Positions 8,575 through 16,289 of a DNA stretch of 60,258 bases are shown piece after piece. The position numbers and the translations under genes were made by a program. This stretch comes from a virus. The stretch covers positions 1 through 60,258 of IMG/VR virus record IMGVR_UViG_3300046002_006203, one strand, 5' to 3'. Below the pieces are notes generated by a model. It was given only the letters and a program-made list of their open reading frames with translations. It searched no databases and had not been told where the DNA came from. The first letter of the stretch is position 1. Every line of letters starts with the position of its first letter.

Positions 8575-8898
8575 TCAATCATCCTCCAGATCGAGCGTTC
8601 CGTTTGCCAACCGTTCAAGCACGTCTGACAGCGCGTTCTGCACAGCATCTATAATCTCGCCCCGCATCTGTGCGGCACGGCGTTTCTTCGTGGCGCTGGG
8701 GTGTTCCAGCACCGGCACGGCCCCGTCTGCGATTGTCACCTGCCGTTCCAGTTCATCCCATACCGCATCACAGGCCGAGGCGTGGGTTTCTACAGCCTCG
8801 CGCAATGACCGCTTCCACAGGGTCTTGTCGTCGCGCGCCTTGATCGCAGCGCGGGCGAGGGCCAGCAGGTGCAGGTGATCGGGGGATAGGGCGGTCAT
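8575..8898 (-). CDS. Hypothetical protein (107 aa)
   Basis: This helical, charged protein is the last gene of a leftward block of nine. I recognised no family. The start at 8898 overlaps the upstream gene by 4 bases (ATGA). The stop touches the stop of the convergent late gene. Confidence 0.6.
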   Translation of the reverse strand: MTALSPDHLHLLALARAAIKARDDKTLWKRSLREAVETHASACDAVWDELERQVTIADGAVPVLEHPSATKKRRAAQMRGEIIDAVQNALSDVLERLANGTLDLEDD

Positions 8899-9167
8899 GG
8901 CAATTCCCCTTCGCACTTCATCTCCGGCATCTTCCCGTCGAGGTGCGCGGCTTCCTTCTTGGCCGGATCGGCATTGTGCCATTCGCAGGTATCTGACCCA
9001 CGCGGTTCATGGCCGAAGCTACCGTCGATGAAACCGTGTGCCGTTCTGCGGCCTGATCTGCCGCCCCAGAAATGGCACAGCCCCCAATCACGTTCTTCTG
9101 CGCGGAAATTGTTGCTGCGCTCCCACCAGCGGCATGACGAACAGCGCCGTGTATTTGCTCTGGTCAT
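8895..9167 (-). CDS. Cys-rich small protein (90 aa)
   Basis: It contains CSSCRWW near residue 9, then single cysteines in GLCHFWG, DTCEWH and MKCEGE. The spacing suggests a metal-binding fold. The ATG at 9167 overlaps the upstream stop (ATGA). A longer in-frame opening from 9200 overlaps the neighbour and is not preferred. Function unknown. Confidence 0.6.
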   Translation of the reverse strand: MTRANTRRCSSCRWWERSNNFRAEERDWGLCHFWGGRSGRRTAHGFIDGSFGHEPRGSDTCEWHNADPAKKEAAHLDGKMPEMKCEGELP

Positions 9168-9451
9168 GGCTGCACCTGTGCTGGCAGGGACCGCAGCCAA
9201 TCGTTGACCTCGGCGGCGGGCAGGATTGTGGGGCTGGCCGATCTGGCGGCGGGCTGGGGCGCTTGCATCCGCTTCCAGTAGGATTCCTTCGCCAGATAGA
9301 GCGACTTGATCCGCTCGTCTGTGTTGCGGTTGCGGTATTGCGCTGGGGCCAGATCCATGCCGATGGCTTCTTCGATGATCTTTTCCAGCACATCGGCCTT
9401 CATCTTACGGGCCATGTTTTCTGTCAGGAGTGCGTAACTGGGCGCGGTCAA
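9164..9451 (-). CDS. Hypothetical helical protein (95 aa)
   Basis: The amphipathic helical N-terminal half (MKADVLEKIIEEAIGMD) is followed by a Pro/Ala-rich tail. I preferred the TTG at 9451 because it overlaps the upstream stop, as other starts in this genome do, and GGGGA lies 9 bases upstream. The alternative ATG at 9415 gives 83 residues. No family recognised. Confidence 0.5.
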   Translation of the reverse strand: MTAPSYALLTENMARKMKADVLEKIIEEAIGMDLAPAQYRNRNTDERIKSLYLAKESYWKRMQAPQPAARSASPTILPAAEVNDWLRSLPAQVQP

Positions 9452-9777
9452 AATGCTACATCCCCATCAATGCCGGTGGCGGATTCCAGATCATGCGCGG
9501 GCAGCGGGTTTGCCTCGCGGTATGCCGTGACCAGATCGAACACGCGGCCCCATCCGCCCAATGCCTCAAGGCCGTCCTCTGCCGCGTGGGGGTCCATCAC
9601 CAGAGCGCGGGCCAGCAGGGTTTCGAGTTCGGCAATGCGGGCGGCAGTTCCAGCGGGGTGCGCTTCCCATTCGGCGGAACTGTCATTGCCTCGCGCAAGG
9701 TCTACGCCGATCACCAAAGGGTGTTCGGCATGTGTCCCCGCCTTCACCTTCTCGGCCAGCCGTGTGAGAGCGCTCAT
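9448..9777 (-). CDS. Hypothetical protein (109 aa)
   Basis: A soluble protein with a basic start, a HAEHPLVIGVDLARG segment and a helical stretch AARIAELETLLARAL. The ATG at 9777 overlaps the upstream stop. No recognised domain. Confidence 0.55.
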   Translation of the reverse strand: MSALTRLAEKVKAGTHAEHPLVIGVDLARGNDSSAEWEAHPAGTAARIAELETLLARALVMDPHAAEDGLEALGGWGRVFDLVTAYREANPLPAHDLESATGIDGDVAF

Positions 9778-10295
9778 GCGTCACCGCCATTCACGGCGGC
9801 AAGAGCGGCGCGCAAATCGAGAACCGCGCCAGACATCAGACGCAGCAGTTCAACAACTGGAATGTCGGGCTTTAAGGCATCGGTCAGATCACGCTCGGCA
9901 CGCTCTGCTGCCTCCACCAGCGCCGCATCTGTCTGCGCGTCACGGGGGTCGGGCCGCATGTCTATGGTGGATCGAATGGCGGCTTCATTGTGCGCGTCAG
10001 CGGCGGCAATGGCGGCATCGTTGTCTACGCACTCTATCCATTTCTCGCCGTCAAACCATTGCCCATCGACAACGCTGTAAGAACCAAGAAGCCCTGTTAT
10101 AGCGTTATGGCATCCGTTGCTTTCCTCCCACACCAGCGGCTTGACCGTCACCCGCTGACGGCAATCAGCGTTGACGGCAGGATCGGCGGTCTGGCTGGCG
10201 GCAACGGCGGGGATGGCATTTATTCTTTTTTGTGAGATGTATGGCGATGCAGCAAGCGCATCACCGCGCCGGATCAGATCGTCTGAATTGGTCAT
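9774..10295 (-). CDS. Hypothetical protein (173 aa), DUF551/Lar-like in part
   Basis: The N-terminus (DDLIRRGDALAA) resembles the opening of small phage proteins of ead/Ea22 type, and the segment VKPLVWEESNG...GSYSVVDGQW resembles a phage module common beside them. Both comparisons are from memory. ATG 10295 forms ATGA with the upstream stop and has GGAGG 9 bases away, better than the ATG at 10301. Confidence 0.55.
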   Translation of the reverse strand: MTNSDDLIRRGDALAASPYISQKRINAIPAVAASQTADPAVNADCRQRVTVKPLVWEESNGCHNAITGLLGSYSVVDGQWFDGEKWIECVDNDAAIAAADAHNEAAIRSTIDMRPDPRDAQTDAALVEAAERAERDLTDALKPDIPVVELLRLMSGAVLDLRAALAAVNGGDA

Positions 10296-10474
10296 AGCCA
10301 TGTTCCTCCGTAAAAAACCAACGCGATACCACCGAGAAACATCGCAATTCCAAAGACAAATGCACTGGTGGTGTCATTCCTACTGCCGCCATATGTTGGC
10401 ATTGCGCCCGCGATGAATGTGAGAACACCGACAGCCGATAGAAGAACGCCAAGGATACCTATCAAAATCCCCAT
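10292..10474 (-). CDS. Small two-span membrane protein (60 aa)
   Basis: Two hydrophobic segments (about residues 3-24 and 40-57) are separated by a polar loop. The ATG at 10474 overlaps the upstream stop (TGATG) and has AGGTGGGG upstream. Role unknown; superinfection exclusion or membrane signalling would fit an accessory block, but nothing specific is seen. Confidence 0.55.
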   Translation of the reverse strand: MGILIGILGVLLSAVGVLTFIAGAMPTYGGSRNDTTSAFVFGIAMFLGGIALVFYGGTWL

Positions 10475-10830
10475 CACACCCCACCTTTCTCAATCTCGGC
10501 CAGCACGGCGCGGGCTTCGTCCTCACAGTTGTCGCTGGCCCCTTCGGCCATCTTCCGCAGCGCCTCCACCGCCTTCGCCAGTTTGGCCTTGGTGTCGCGA
10601 GCCTCCCACGCAGCGTTCAGTGCATCGACAACCCATTGCTGCATGTCTGCCTGCATCTGTGACGCCGTGGCCATGTCCATACCAAGCGCAGCGTGGCCCT
10701 TGCCTGTCAGGTATCCCCAACCGCGCTGGTCCAGAACGTGACAATCGTCGCCGTGCTTATCCTTACCGACGATCCGACCAGTGCCTTTGATGATCTTGAA
10801 CGGCCCATCGCAAAATGGTTTCGCGCTCAT
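10474..10830 (-). CDS. Hypothetical protein (118 aa)
   Basis: The N-terminal half has short beta-like pieces (FKIIKGTGRIVGKDKHG, LDQRGWGYLTG) like a small DNA- or nucleotide-binding barrel; the second half is helical (AAWEARDTKAKLAKAVEALRKM). The ATG at 10830 has AAAGGAG 6 bases upstream. No family recognised. Confidence 0.6.
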   Translation of the reverse strand: MSAKPFCDGPFKIIKGTGRIVGKDKHGDDCHVLDQRGWGYLTGKGHAALGMDMATASQMQADMQQWVVDALNAAWEARDTKAKLAKAVEALRKMAEGASDNCEDEARAVLAEIEKGGV

Positions 10831-11300
10831 GCTTTTGCTCCTTTGATTGCGGCGCGGATAACTTGTTGGCACATAGACCAGTCTCCCGAAACGCCACGGA
10901 TTACATTCGCCGCCTCCCGCATCCCCTGTTCCCGCGCTTCTGCCCGCACAGCGTCCAGCGCGGCGGATTGGTAGGGGGTGGCGAGGGCGCGGATTTCATT
11001 TTCAATATCAATAGCCGTTACTCTGGCTGTGTTGGTATGACTGAATGGCCCTCCGGCTGGTGCAGGAGTATTCTTGTGCGCTTCCTGTGCCGCCCGCTCA
11101 TACGCCGCAGCGGTTTCGGCGCGGGATTGCGTCAGGGCGGAATTATCCAAAAGCGCCTCAAGGTCTGACGCCAGAAGCACCACTTCACCATCGCACCCAA
11201 CGTCATACGAGTGGATATCCCCGTATGCGGTCTGCGCGGATTTCTTCCTGCGCTCAAGGTATGCTGCGACTCTCAGCCGTGCGTTCAGATCATCGGTCAT
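10827..11300 (-). CDS. Hypothetical protein (157 aa)
   Basis: Mostly helical, Ala- and Glu-rich, with no motif I recognise. The ATG at 11300 is preferred over the GTG at 11306 because GGGGGAG lies 5 bases before it. It overlaps its downstream neighbour by 4 bases. Confidence 0.6.
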   Translation of the reverse strand: MTDDLNARLRVAAYLERRKKSAQTAYGDIHSYDVGCDGEVVLLASDLEALLDNSALTQSRAETAAAYERAAQEAHKNTPAPAGGPFSHTNTARVTAIDIENEIRALATPYQSAALDAVRAEAREQGMREAANVIRGVSGDWSMCQQVIRAAIKGAKA

Positions 11301-11302
11301 GG

Positions 11303-11608
11303 TCACTCCCCCAGCAAAATGGTGACGCGATCAGCCCGATATCCGAGCCGGTCCATCTGTTCGCGCCACAGGGCGAGATCCTCTGGGCGGCCAAGGTGGG
11401 TGTTCATGGCGCTGATTGCCTCATGCCGTGTGCGGCGCACTGTCGAGGCGAAGATGATGCGCTCTCCCGTTCCCTTCTTGGGGCGCGTAACGGCCCATGC
11501 TGTGATTTTTCCGGTGTCCAAGGAGTTGCCCCTTCGCTCTTGTGTTGCGACACACTTTGCATCACAATCAGCGACACGGCAAGCTATACTGTCCTTATTT
11601 TGTTGCAT
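11303..11608 (-). CDS. Hypothetical protein (101 aa), first gene of leftward accessory block
   Basis: A small basic protein with a Cys pair early (CRVADCDAKC) and a helical C-terminus (LALWREQMDRLGYRADRVTILLG). The ATG at 11608 has no clear Shine-Dalgarno sequence. It is divergent from the integrase gene, so its promoter must lie in the AT-rich 11609-11700 stretch. Confidence 0.6.
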   Translation of the reverse strand: MQQNKDSIACRVADCDAKCVATQERRGNSLDTGKITAWAVTRPKKGTGERIIFASTVRRTRHEAISAMNTHLGRPEDLALWREQMDRLGYRADRVTILLGE

Positions 11609-11808
11609 TTATTTTTAAGTAGGAAGGACTGTCTCTCCGCCATCATCCCGCTGCATCGCAAACGATAACGCCTTGATAATAAAGGTAATTTATCGTCTAA
11701 AAGCCTCCAGCAGCAAAGTTTTCAGCAAAAAGTGCAGCACATCACGCTACACAATCGGCACTACATGCCCCCTTGAAAACTCCCTCGGAGTTGTCGCAAA
11801 GTGCGAAC
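11609..11808. other. Intergenic region between divergent accessory block and integrase; possible attP
   Basis: This is the most AT-rich gap near the integrase. It holds an imperfect inverted pair ACTGTCCTT (11588-11596) / AAGGACTGT (11624-11632) straddling its left edge and repeated CAGCAAA-type elements around 11711-11730 that could be arm-type integrase sites. No tRNA 3' end was seen, so no core attachment sequence can be named. attP is only a positional guess. Confidence 0.3.
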
Positions 11809-13077
11809 ATGAAACTCATGCGCCGCAACGAAACCCTCCATATCCGCAAGCGAGTCCCACGACGCTATCGCAGCATCGAGGAGCGCGAGTTCTTCTGGGT
11901 TTCGCTGCACACCGACAGCGAGGCGGTGGCGCGGCAGAAGGCGCCGATCATCTGGGCGGAAATGATCGAGGCTTGGGAGTCCAAACTGGCTGGTGACACC
12001 TCAGATGCGGATGCGCGGATCGCGGCGGCCAAGAACTTGGCGGCAAGGCGCGGGTATCGCTACCTTGACGCTCTATCAGTCGCCCGCCTGCCAATCGCGG
12101 AATTGATCGACCGGATCGAGCATGTTGTCACGCCAAGCGGAAAGGCTGACGTGATCGAAGCGGATGCGCTGCTCGGTGCAACCCCGCAGCCTGAAATCAC
12201 CGTGACAAAGGCGCTGGATCAATTCTGGACCATCGCCAAGGCAAAGACACTGGGCAAGTCCGAAGATCAGATCCGGCGCTGGGAAAACCCGCGCAAGAAG
12301 GCGGTGGCAAACTTCGTCAAGATCATGGGAAACCTGCCCATCGCGTCGATCACCACCTATGACATGGTGCGATTCCGCGAGTGGTGGGTGGACCGGATCG
12401 CGGCGGGCGAGGTCAGCGCCAACAGCGCCAACAAAGACCTGATCCACCTGACTGCGATGATCCGCGATGTGGCGCGCGCCAATGATCTGAAACTGTCCTT
12501 CTCCACCGAAAAGCTGATGTTGGACGAGGGCAAGAAGAACCAGCGGCCCGCGTTCTCGCCGGAATGGATCAAGGATCGGCTCTTGGCCCCCAAGGCGCTG
12601 GACGGCCTCAACGCCGAGGCGCGCTGTATCATGCTTGGCATGGTGAATACCGGCTACCGGCCCAGCGAAGGCGCCATGCTGACGGCGGCCCAGATCCGAC
12701 TGGACGGGCCGGTTCCCTACATTCAGATTGAGGCAGTCGGCCGCCAGCTTAAATCCCACAACGCGGAGCGCCGGATTCCCCTCACTGGGGTAAGCCTTGA
12801 GGCGTTCCGGCTGTTCCCCAACGGCTTCCCGCGCTATGCCGACAACCCGTCGCTGTCCGATACGGTGAACAAGTTCCTGCGCGAGAACAAGCTGATGGAA
12901 ACGGATCAGCACACGCTTTACGGCCTGCGCCACTCGTTTGAGGACCGGCTCTTGGCCGCCGGTGTCGATGAACGGATCAGGCGCGATCTTATGGGCCATT
13001 CGCTTGATCGAGAGCGTTACGGCAAGGGCGCGACGCTGGAGCATCTGGCAGCCCTGCTGGAGCCTATCGCGCTTTAG
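11809..13077 (+). CDS. int: Tyrosine-family phage integrase
   Basis: The 422-residue site-specific recombinase has a DUF6538-like N-terminus (LHIRKRVPRRYRSIE), a SAM-like core-binding domain (about 140-235) and the catalytic domain. Catalytic residues visible are Arg-284 (NTGYRPSEG), Arg-374 with His-375 (YGLRHSF; the canonical HxxR histidine is Tyr-371), His-397 (LMGH) and Tyr-404 (ERYG). It should integrate the phage genome into the host chromosome. The ATG at 11809 matches the family N-terminus; a TTG at 11773 is in frame. Its last bases overlap the stop of the leftward early operon. Confidence 0.92.
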   Translation: MKLMRRNETLHIRKRVPRRYRSIEEREFFWVSLHTDSEAVARQKAPIIWAEMIEAWESKLAGDTSDADARIAAAKNLAARRGYRYLDALSVARLPIAELIDRIEHVVTPSGKADVIEADALLGATPQPEITVTKALDQFWTIAKAKTLGKSEDQIRRWENPRKKAVANFVKIMGNLPIASITTYDMVRFREWWVDRIAAGEVSANSANKDLIHLTAMIRDVARANDLKLSFSTEKLMLDEGKKNQRPAFSPEWIKDRLLAPKALDGLNAEARCIMLGMVNTGYRPSEGAMLTAAQIRLDGPVPYIQIEAVGRQLKSHNAERRIPLTGVSLEAFRLFPNGFPRYADNPSLSDTVNKFLRENKLMETDQHTLYGLRHSFEDRLLAAGVDERIRRDLMGHSLDRERYGKGATLEHLAALLEPIAL

Positions 13078-13253
13078 GTGGCAGCAATCAAAGCGCGGGC
13101 GCGGGTCAGCGGATCAGCAGATGCGCGCGCCTCGGCCTTCTCAATTTCATCCACAAGGCGCTCAATGATCGGCTTTACGGCGGGCCGCTTGGCATAAAGT
13201 TCGAGGACCACAGACAGGCTGCGGCGCAGGCGCCCAATATCATCCACGTCCAT
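13074..13253 (-). CDS. Small helical protein (59 aa), end of left early operon
   Basis: Mostly helix (VDDIGRLRRSLSVVLELYA...VDEIEKAEARA). The ATG at 13253 has AAGGGG directly upstream. It overlaps the integrase stop by 4 bases on the opposite strand. No family recognised. Confidence 0.55.
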   Translation of the reverse strand: MDVDDIGRLRRSLSVVLELYAKRPAVKPIIERLVDEIEKAEARASADPLTRARALIAAT

Positions 13254-13377
13254 GCCCCTTCTTTCCTGTAACAACTTTCAAAGAGGTATCCCCTTTTGAT
13301 TTCATCTGATCCAATTCGGCGCGTAGGGCCGAAACCTGATCGAAAAGCATAAGGATGGCCTGCTGTTCAGGCGTCAT
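13240..13377 (-). CDS. Small coiled-coil protein (45 aa)
   Basis: MTPEQQAILMLFDQVSALRAELDQMK reads as a short coiled coil followed by a basic tail. The ATG at 13377 has AGAGGA at suitable spacing. Longer in-frame openings run into the neighbouring gene. Function unknown. Confidence 0.5.
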   Translation of the reverse strand: MTPEQQAILMLFDQVSALRAELDQMKSKGDTSLKVVTGKKGHGRG

Positions 13378-13396
13378 GCCATCCTCTTTGAGTGGA

Positions 13397-13591
13397 TCAT
13401 TCGACCAGCCGAACATCATCAACCGGCGCATCGGTGTCGTAATACTCGGCATCGCAGACAGGGCAGCGCCAGACCGATTCTGACGCGGGCCACTTGTCGC
13501 CGCCCCTGCATCCTTCGCAGTCCTGATCGGCATAGTGTTCATCGGCTGCGATCATGTTTCCGTCGAGCGGGTGGCGGTCAGGGTGCGCCAT
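13397..13591 (-). CDS. Zinc-ribbon-like small protein (64 aa)
   Basis: Two cysteine pairs are seen: DCEGC and RCPVCDAEYYDTD. The second is typical of phage zinc-ribbon proteins. The ATG at 13591 has GAAGGA 8 bases upstream, while the ATG at 13600 would have it too close. It probably binds zinc; partner unknown. Confidence 0.6.
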   Translation of the reverse strand: MAHPDRHPLDGNMIAADEHYADQDCEGCRGGDKWPASESVWRCPVCDAEYYDTDAPVDDVRLVE

Positions 13592-13787
13592 TGGTTTCAT
13601 CCTTCATCTGGCGGCGCGTCACCATGAACAGGCCTTTCGGACCAGTCCCGCACTTCGGGCAACGCGCGGCCTTGGTTGATTTGGAAAACTCCTTCACGTC
13701 CATCGGGAAGCGGCCAGCCACGATGTATTCGTCGCAGGGCTTGCACCAGATATTCAGGTTCTTTGGGTCGAGGGGTTCGGTTGTCAT
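13578..13787 (-). CDS. Zinc-ribbon protein (69 aa)
   Basis: CKPC near residue 15 and CPKCG near residue 43 make a treble-clef or zinc-ribbon pair. The start at 13787 overlaps the upstream stop (ATGA). No enzymatic motif. Confidence 0.6.
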   Translation of the reverse strand: MTTEPLDPKNLNIWCKPCDEYIVAGRFPMDVKEFSKSTKAARCPKCGTGPKGLFMVTRRQMKDETNGAP

Positions 13788-14173
13788 GCGCCTTCTCCGC
13801 GCAAGATTGGCAGCATGGCGTCGATGCGCTTGGCAGCCTCGCTCTGTGACATGCCGTCCTCCCAAAGCAGGGCGAGGACTTCGCGCAACTCGCGTTCTAT
13901 GGGGCCATAAGTTTCATGGGCAATGGCGCGCACAGCCCGCTGCCGCGTGCGCTGCATTGCACTGTCCCCACCCTGACTCGTTCTGATTTCTTGTTCAGCA
14001 ATGCGCTGATCGAAGAACATATCGGCGTGAAAGCGCACGATTACATCATGCAAGCATTCATCTGTGCTGCTTTCATCTTTCACGGAAAAGACGCGTGACG
14101 GTTTCATGCGCCACGGCGCAATCCCAAGGATCTTGTGGCGAAGGTGCGTTATGAACGGAAGTTCCATAGTCAT
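13784..14173 (-). CDS. Hypothetical protein (129 aa)
   Basis: A soluble protein with a basic N-terminus and a C-terminal helix-turn-helix-like stretch (GMSQSEAAKRIDAML). The ATG at 14173 overlaps the upstream stop. Function not recognised. Confidence 0.55.
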   Translation of the reverse strand: MTMELPFITHLRHKILGIAPWRMKPSRVFSVKDESSTDECLHDVIVRFHADMFFDQRIAEQEIRTSQGGDSAMQRTRQRAVRAIAHETYGPIERELREVLALLWEDGMSQSEAAKRIDAMLPILRGEGA

Positions 14174-14664
14174 GCCGCACCTCCCATCACAGCGCGCGCG
14201 TGCCTGCCGCCGACTGGATGCCTTCCGACGCAATCGACCATTTCAGCATTGATGAACTGCGCCTGTTCGGAGCGGGCGGCCACCTCCAAGGCGCGGCGCA
14301 GTCTAATTTGCATGAAGTCATTCAGATGAATGACATTGCTTTTCCGGCCAGTTGGACGGCGTGAAAGCCCAAGGCGCGCAACGTGATTTCTGACGGTTCT
14401 CGCGCTGACGCGAAAATGCTGCGCGATTTCAACAAGCATGACGCCATCGTTCCACATTTGCTCGAACAGATTGCTGTCGGAAATTGATGGGACCGGCCCC
14501 ATTGGCCGATGCGGAAGCCCCCTGCATTCGGCGCGGCTCGTCACGGCAGCGCCGCTGATCCCTAGAATGGAGCCGACTTCGGCAAGCGTCAGACTCCGAT
14601 CCCCCCATAGGCGGCGAAACTCGGCATCGCTTACAGACTTCCCGCGTTTGCGATTGTCAGCCAT
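14170..14664 (-). CDS. Double helix-turn-helix protein (164 aa)
   Basis: Two HTH-like motifs: LTLAEVGSILGISGAAVTSRA and MLVEIAQHFRVSARTVRNHVARLG. The second, with LSRRPTGRK, resembles GcrA- or sigma-4-like DNA-binding ends. It likely binds DNA as an early regulator. The ATG at 14664 gives a natural N-terminus (MADNRKRGK); the upstream in-frame opening overlaps the DUF5131 gene. Confidence 0.7.
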   Translation of the reverse strand: MADNRKRGKSVSDAEFRRLWGDRSLTLAEVGSILGISGAAVTSRAECRGLPHRPMGPVPSISDSNLFEQMWNDGVMLVEIAQHFRVSARTVRNHVARLGLSRRPTGRKSNVIHLNDFMQIRLRRALEVAARSEQAQFINAEMVDCVGRHPVGGRHARAVMGGAA

Positions 14665-15628
14665 TCCCGCCCCCGATCTGCGGGAAGCCGTTGTGTTCGA
14701 CGCCATCCAGAAGGCGACCGGCGCGGGCTTTGCCGATGCGGCGCGTGGCCTGCTGCGCTGTTGCTGTGCCGCGCGCAACTGCGCGCTGATCTTCGCCGTG
14801 CCAAGGCTGTCCGGTCGGCTTGAGATCTAGCCCAAAGGCGGGACCATATTCCCCCCACTGCTTAAACAGGAAAGCCACGCCAGCCGCCGCGCATTGATCG
14901 CGCAGGGACCGCGCCCAATCTGGGTGCATCGGGCGGGCATGGGGGCCGCTCTCGCCGCCGACGATCACCCAGTCGATAGGCCACATTACCTTGATACCAT
15001 GAGCGGCATTCATTTGGCGCAGATCCACCGGCCCCAGCAACGGCTCTGCGCTGATGAAGCGCACGGCGGCGGGGCAGGCCAGCAGATGCGGGATGCGAAG
15101 ATCTGCGCTTGCCTGATCGCTGATCGAGGTTCCAAGCCAGACGTTACGCAGCGGCCAGTGGTCACGCTGCGCCTCGGCTGTGCCGCGCGCCAAAACCTCT
15201 GTCGGCAGGACTGCGGCCCATGCTGGGCCTGTCAGGTATTTCCGCGCCCGCTCTGGGCGTTTGGTCAGAACCTGAAACGTGTGCTGCGGGGCCAGCGCCA
15301 TGACGGCGAACACGCGGTCCAGCCATTCATCCGGCACGTTTTCGTGGAACAGATCGCCGTGGGCGCAGACGAAAATCTTGCGCGGCTTTTTCCAGCGCAG
15401 GGGCTGGTCGAGCCATTGCTCGTTGAACCGAACCTCGCCCGTGAACTTGGACTCCCCCGCCGCGTTCTTGCGCGCCAGCCCCTTGCGGCTGGGGTGGTTG
15501 CCGATGGCGGGCCATGACGTGATCAGGTGCGCGGCATAGCAATGGCGGCAGCCCTCATCGACCAAGGTGCAGCCGGTGATGATGTTCCACGTTGCGTCAG
15601 TCCACTCGATCTTGGATGTGTCAGCCAT
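14657..15628 (-). CDS. Phage Gp37/Gp68 family protein (DUF5131)
   Basis: The 323-residue protein opens with KIEWTDATWNIITGC and has the family's Cys cluster GCTLVDEGCRHCYA, followed by FVCAHGDLFHENVP, GTSISDQASADLRI and IVGGESGPHARPMHPDW. The C-x3-C-like cluster near a Tyr suggests an iron-sulfur, radical-SAM-like fold, but the reaction is not established to my knowledge. It overlaps the HTH gene by 8 bases and touches the GapR-like start. Confidence 0.85.
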   Translation of the reverse strand: MADTSKIEWTDATWNIITGCTLVDEGCRHCYAAHLITSWPAIGNHPSRKGLARKNAAGESKFTGEVRFNEQWLDQPLRWKKPRKIFVCAHGDLFHENVPDEWLDRVFAVMALAPQHTFQVLTKRPERARKYLTGPAWAAVLPTEVLARGTAEAQRDHWPLRNVWLGTSISDQASADLRIPHLLACPAAVRFISAEPLLGPVDLRQMNAAHGIKVMWPIDWVIVGGESGPHARPMHPDWARSLRDQCAAAGVAFLFKQWGEYGPAFGLDLKPTGQPWHGEDQRAVARGTATAQQATRRIGKARAGRLLDGVEHNGFPQIGGGNG

Positions 15629-15894
15629 TACTGCATCCCCAGCGCGGATTTATACATTTCGAGAACTGCCTCTTCCTCGGCCACCTCGTCGGGCTTGCGC
15701 TTCCGCAGGGCGATCACCTTCCGCATGATCTTGGTGTCGTAGCCACGACCCTTTGCTTCCGCGAAGAGTTCCTTCTCCTGCTCGGCAATGTCCTTTTTCT
15801 CGGCAGCCAGTTGCTCGGCGCGCTCGATGAACTGGCGCAACTCGTCGGCTGTGACGCTGTAGGCATCGCCTGAATTGTGTCCGGTGGTTGCCAT
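15628..15894 (-). CDS. GapR-like nucleoid-associated protein (DUF2312)
   Basis: The 88-residue protein (MATTGHNSG start, ELRQFIERAEQLAAEKKDIAE coiled coil, KGRGYDTKIMRKVIALRK) matches the DUF2312/GapR family in length and motif order. In Caulobacter, GapR binds overtwisted AT-rich DNA ahead of replication forks. A phage copy may help phage replication or replace or compete with the host protein. The start follows the HNH stop as TAATG. Confidence 0.85.
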   Translation of the reverse strand: MATTGHNSGDAYSVTADELRQFIERAEQLAAEKKDIAEQEKELFAEAKGRGYDTKIMRKVIALRKRKPDEVAEEEAVLEMYKSALGMQ

Positions 15895-16289
15895 TACGGC
15901 TTGCTCCTTGGTGTTCTGGGTTCGCTGATGGTTTCGCCGGTCTGCCGAAGCGTGACCTTTCCGTTCAGGCTCTTGCGGAACTTGCTGGCCTTGGACCCAG
16001 CGACGATATGTCGGGTCTGGCGATATTCGCCGTTGTGCTTCTTGGCGACGCGCTTGGCCTTGGCGATGCGAGTCACATCCTGCTTGGTCTTGACCGCGTG
16101 GCAATGGACGTGGGCAGGCTTGAGGTTCGTCAGATCCTCCTTGCCGCCAAGGGCGAAGGGAACCTGATGTTCGACTTCCATCTTCTCCGTGGCGAGGTCG
16201 ATCACCTCGCCACAGATATGACAGCGGCCATCCGCAGCCTCGTAGATTGCGAAGCGCATTGCCTTGCTGATGCTGCGGCGCTTTGCCAT
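15894..16289 (-). CDS. HNH endonuclease-like protein
   Basis: The 131-residue protein has a CHICG zinc knuckle near residue 23, then VEHQVPFALGGKEDLTNLKPAHVHCHAVKT, a classic HNH core with paired cysteines and a histidine. The tail is basic. It probably nicks or cuts DNA. It sits between the GapR-like gene and the putative recombination gene and is coupled on both sides (TAATG overlaps). Confidence 0.85.
   Translation of the reverse strand: MAKRRSISKAMRFAIYEAADGRCHICGEVIDLATEKMEVEHQVPFALGGKEDLTNLKPAHVHCHAVKTKQDVTRIAKAKRVAKKHNGEYRQTRHIVAGSKASKFRKSLNGKVTLRQTGETISEPRTPRSKP

Noticed and set aside
11609-11808. tRNA fragment or core attachment site
   Set aside because: No cloverleaf arm or T-loop sequence was found; attP cannot be defined without the host junctions.
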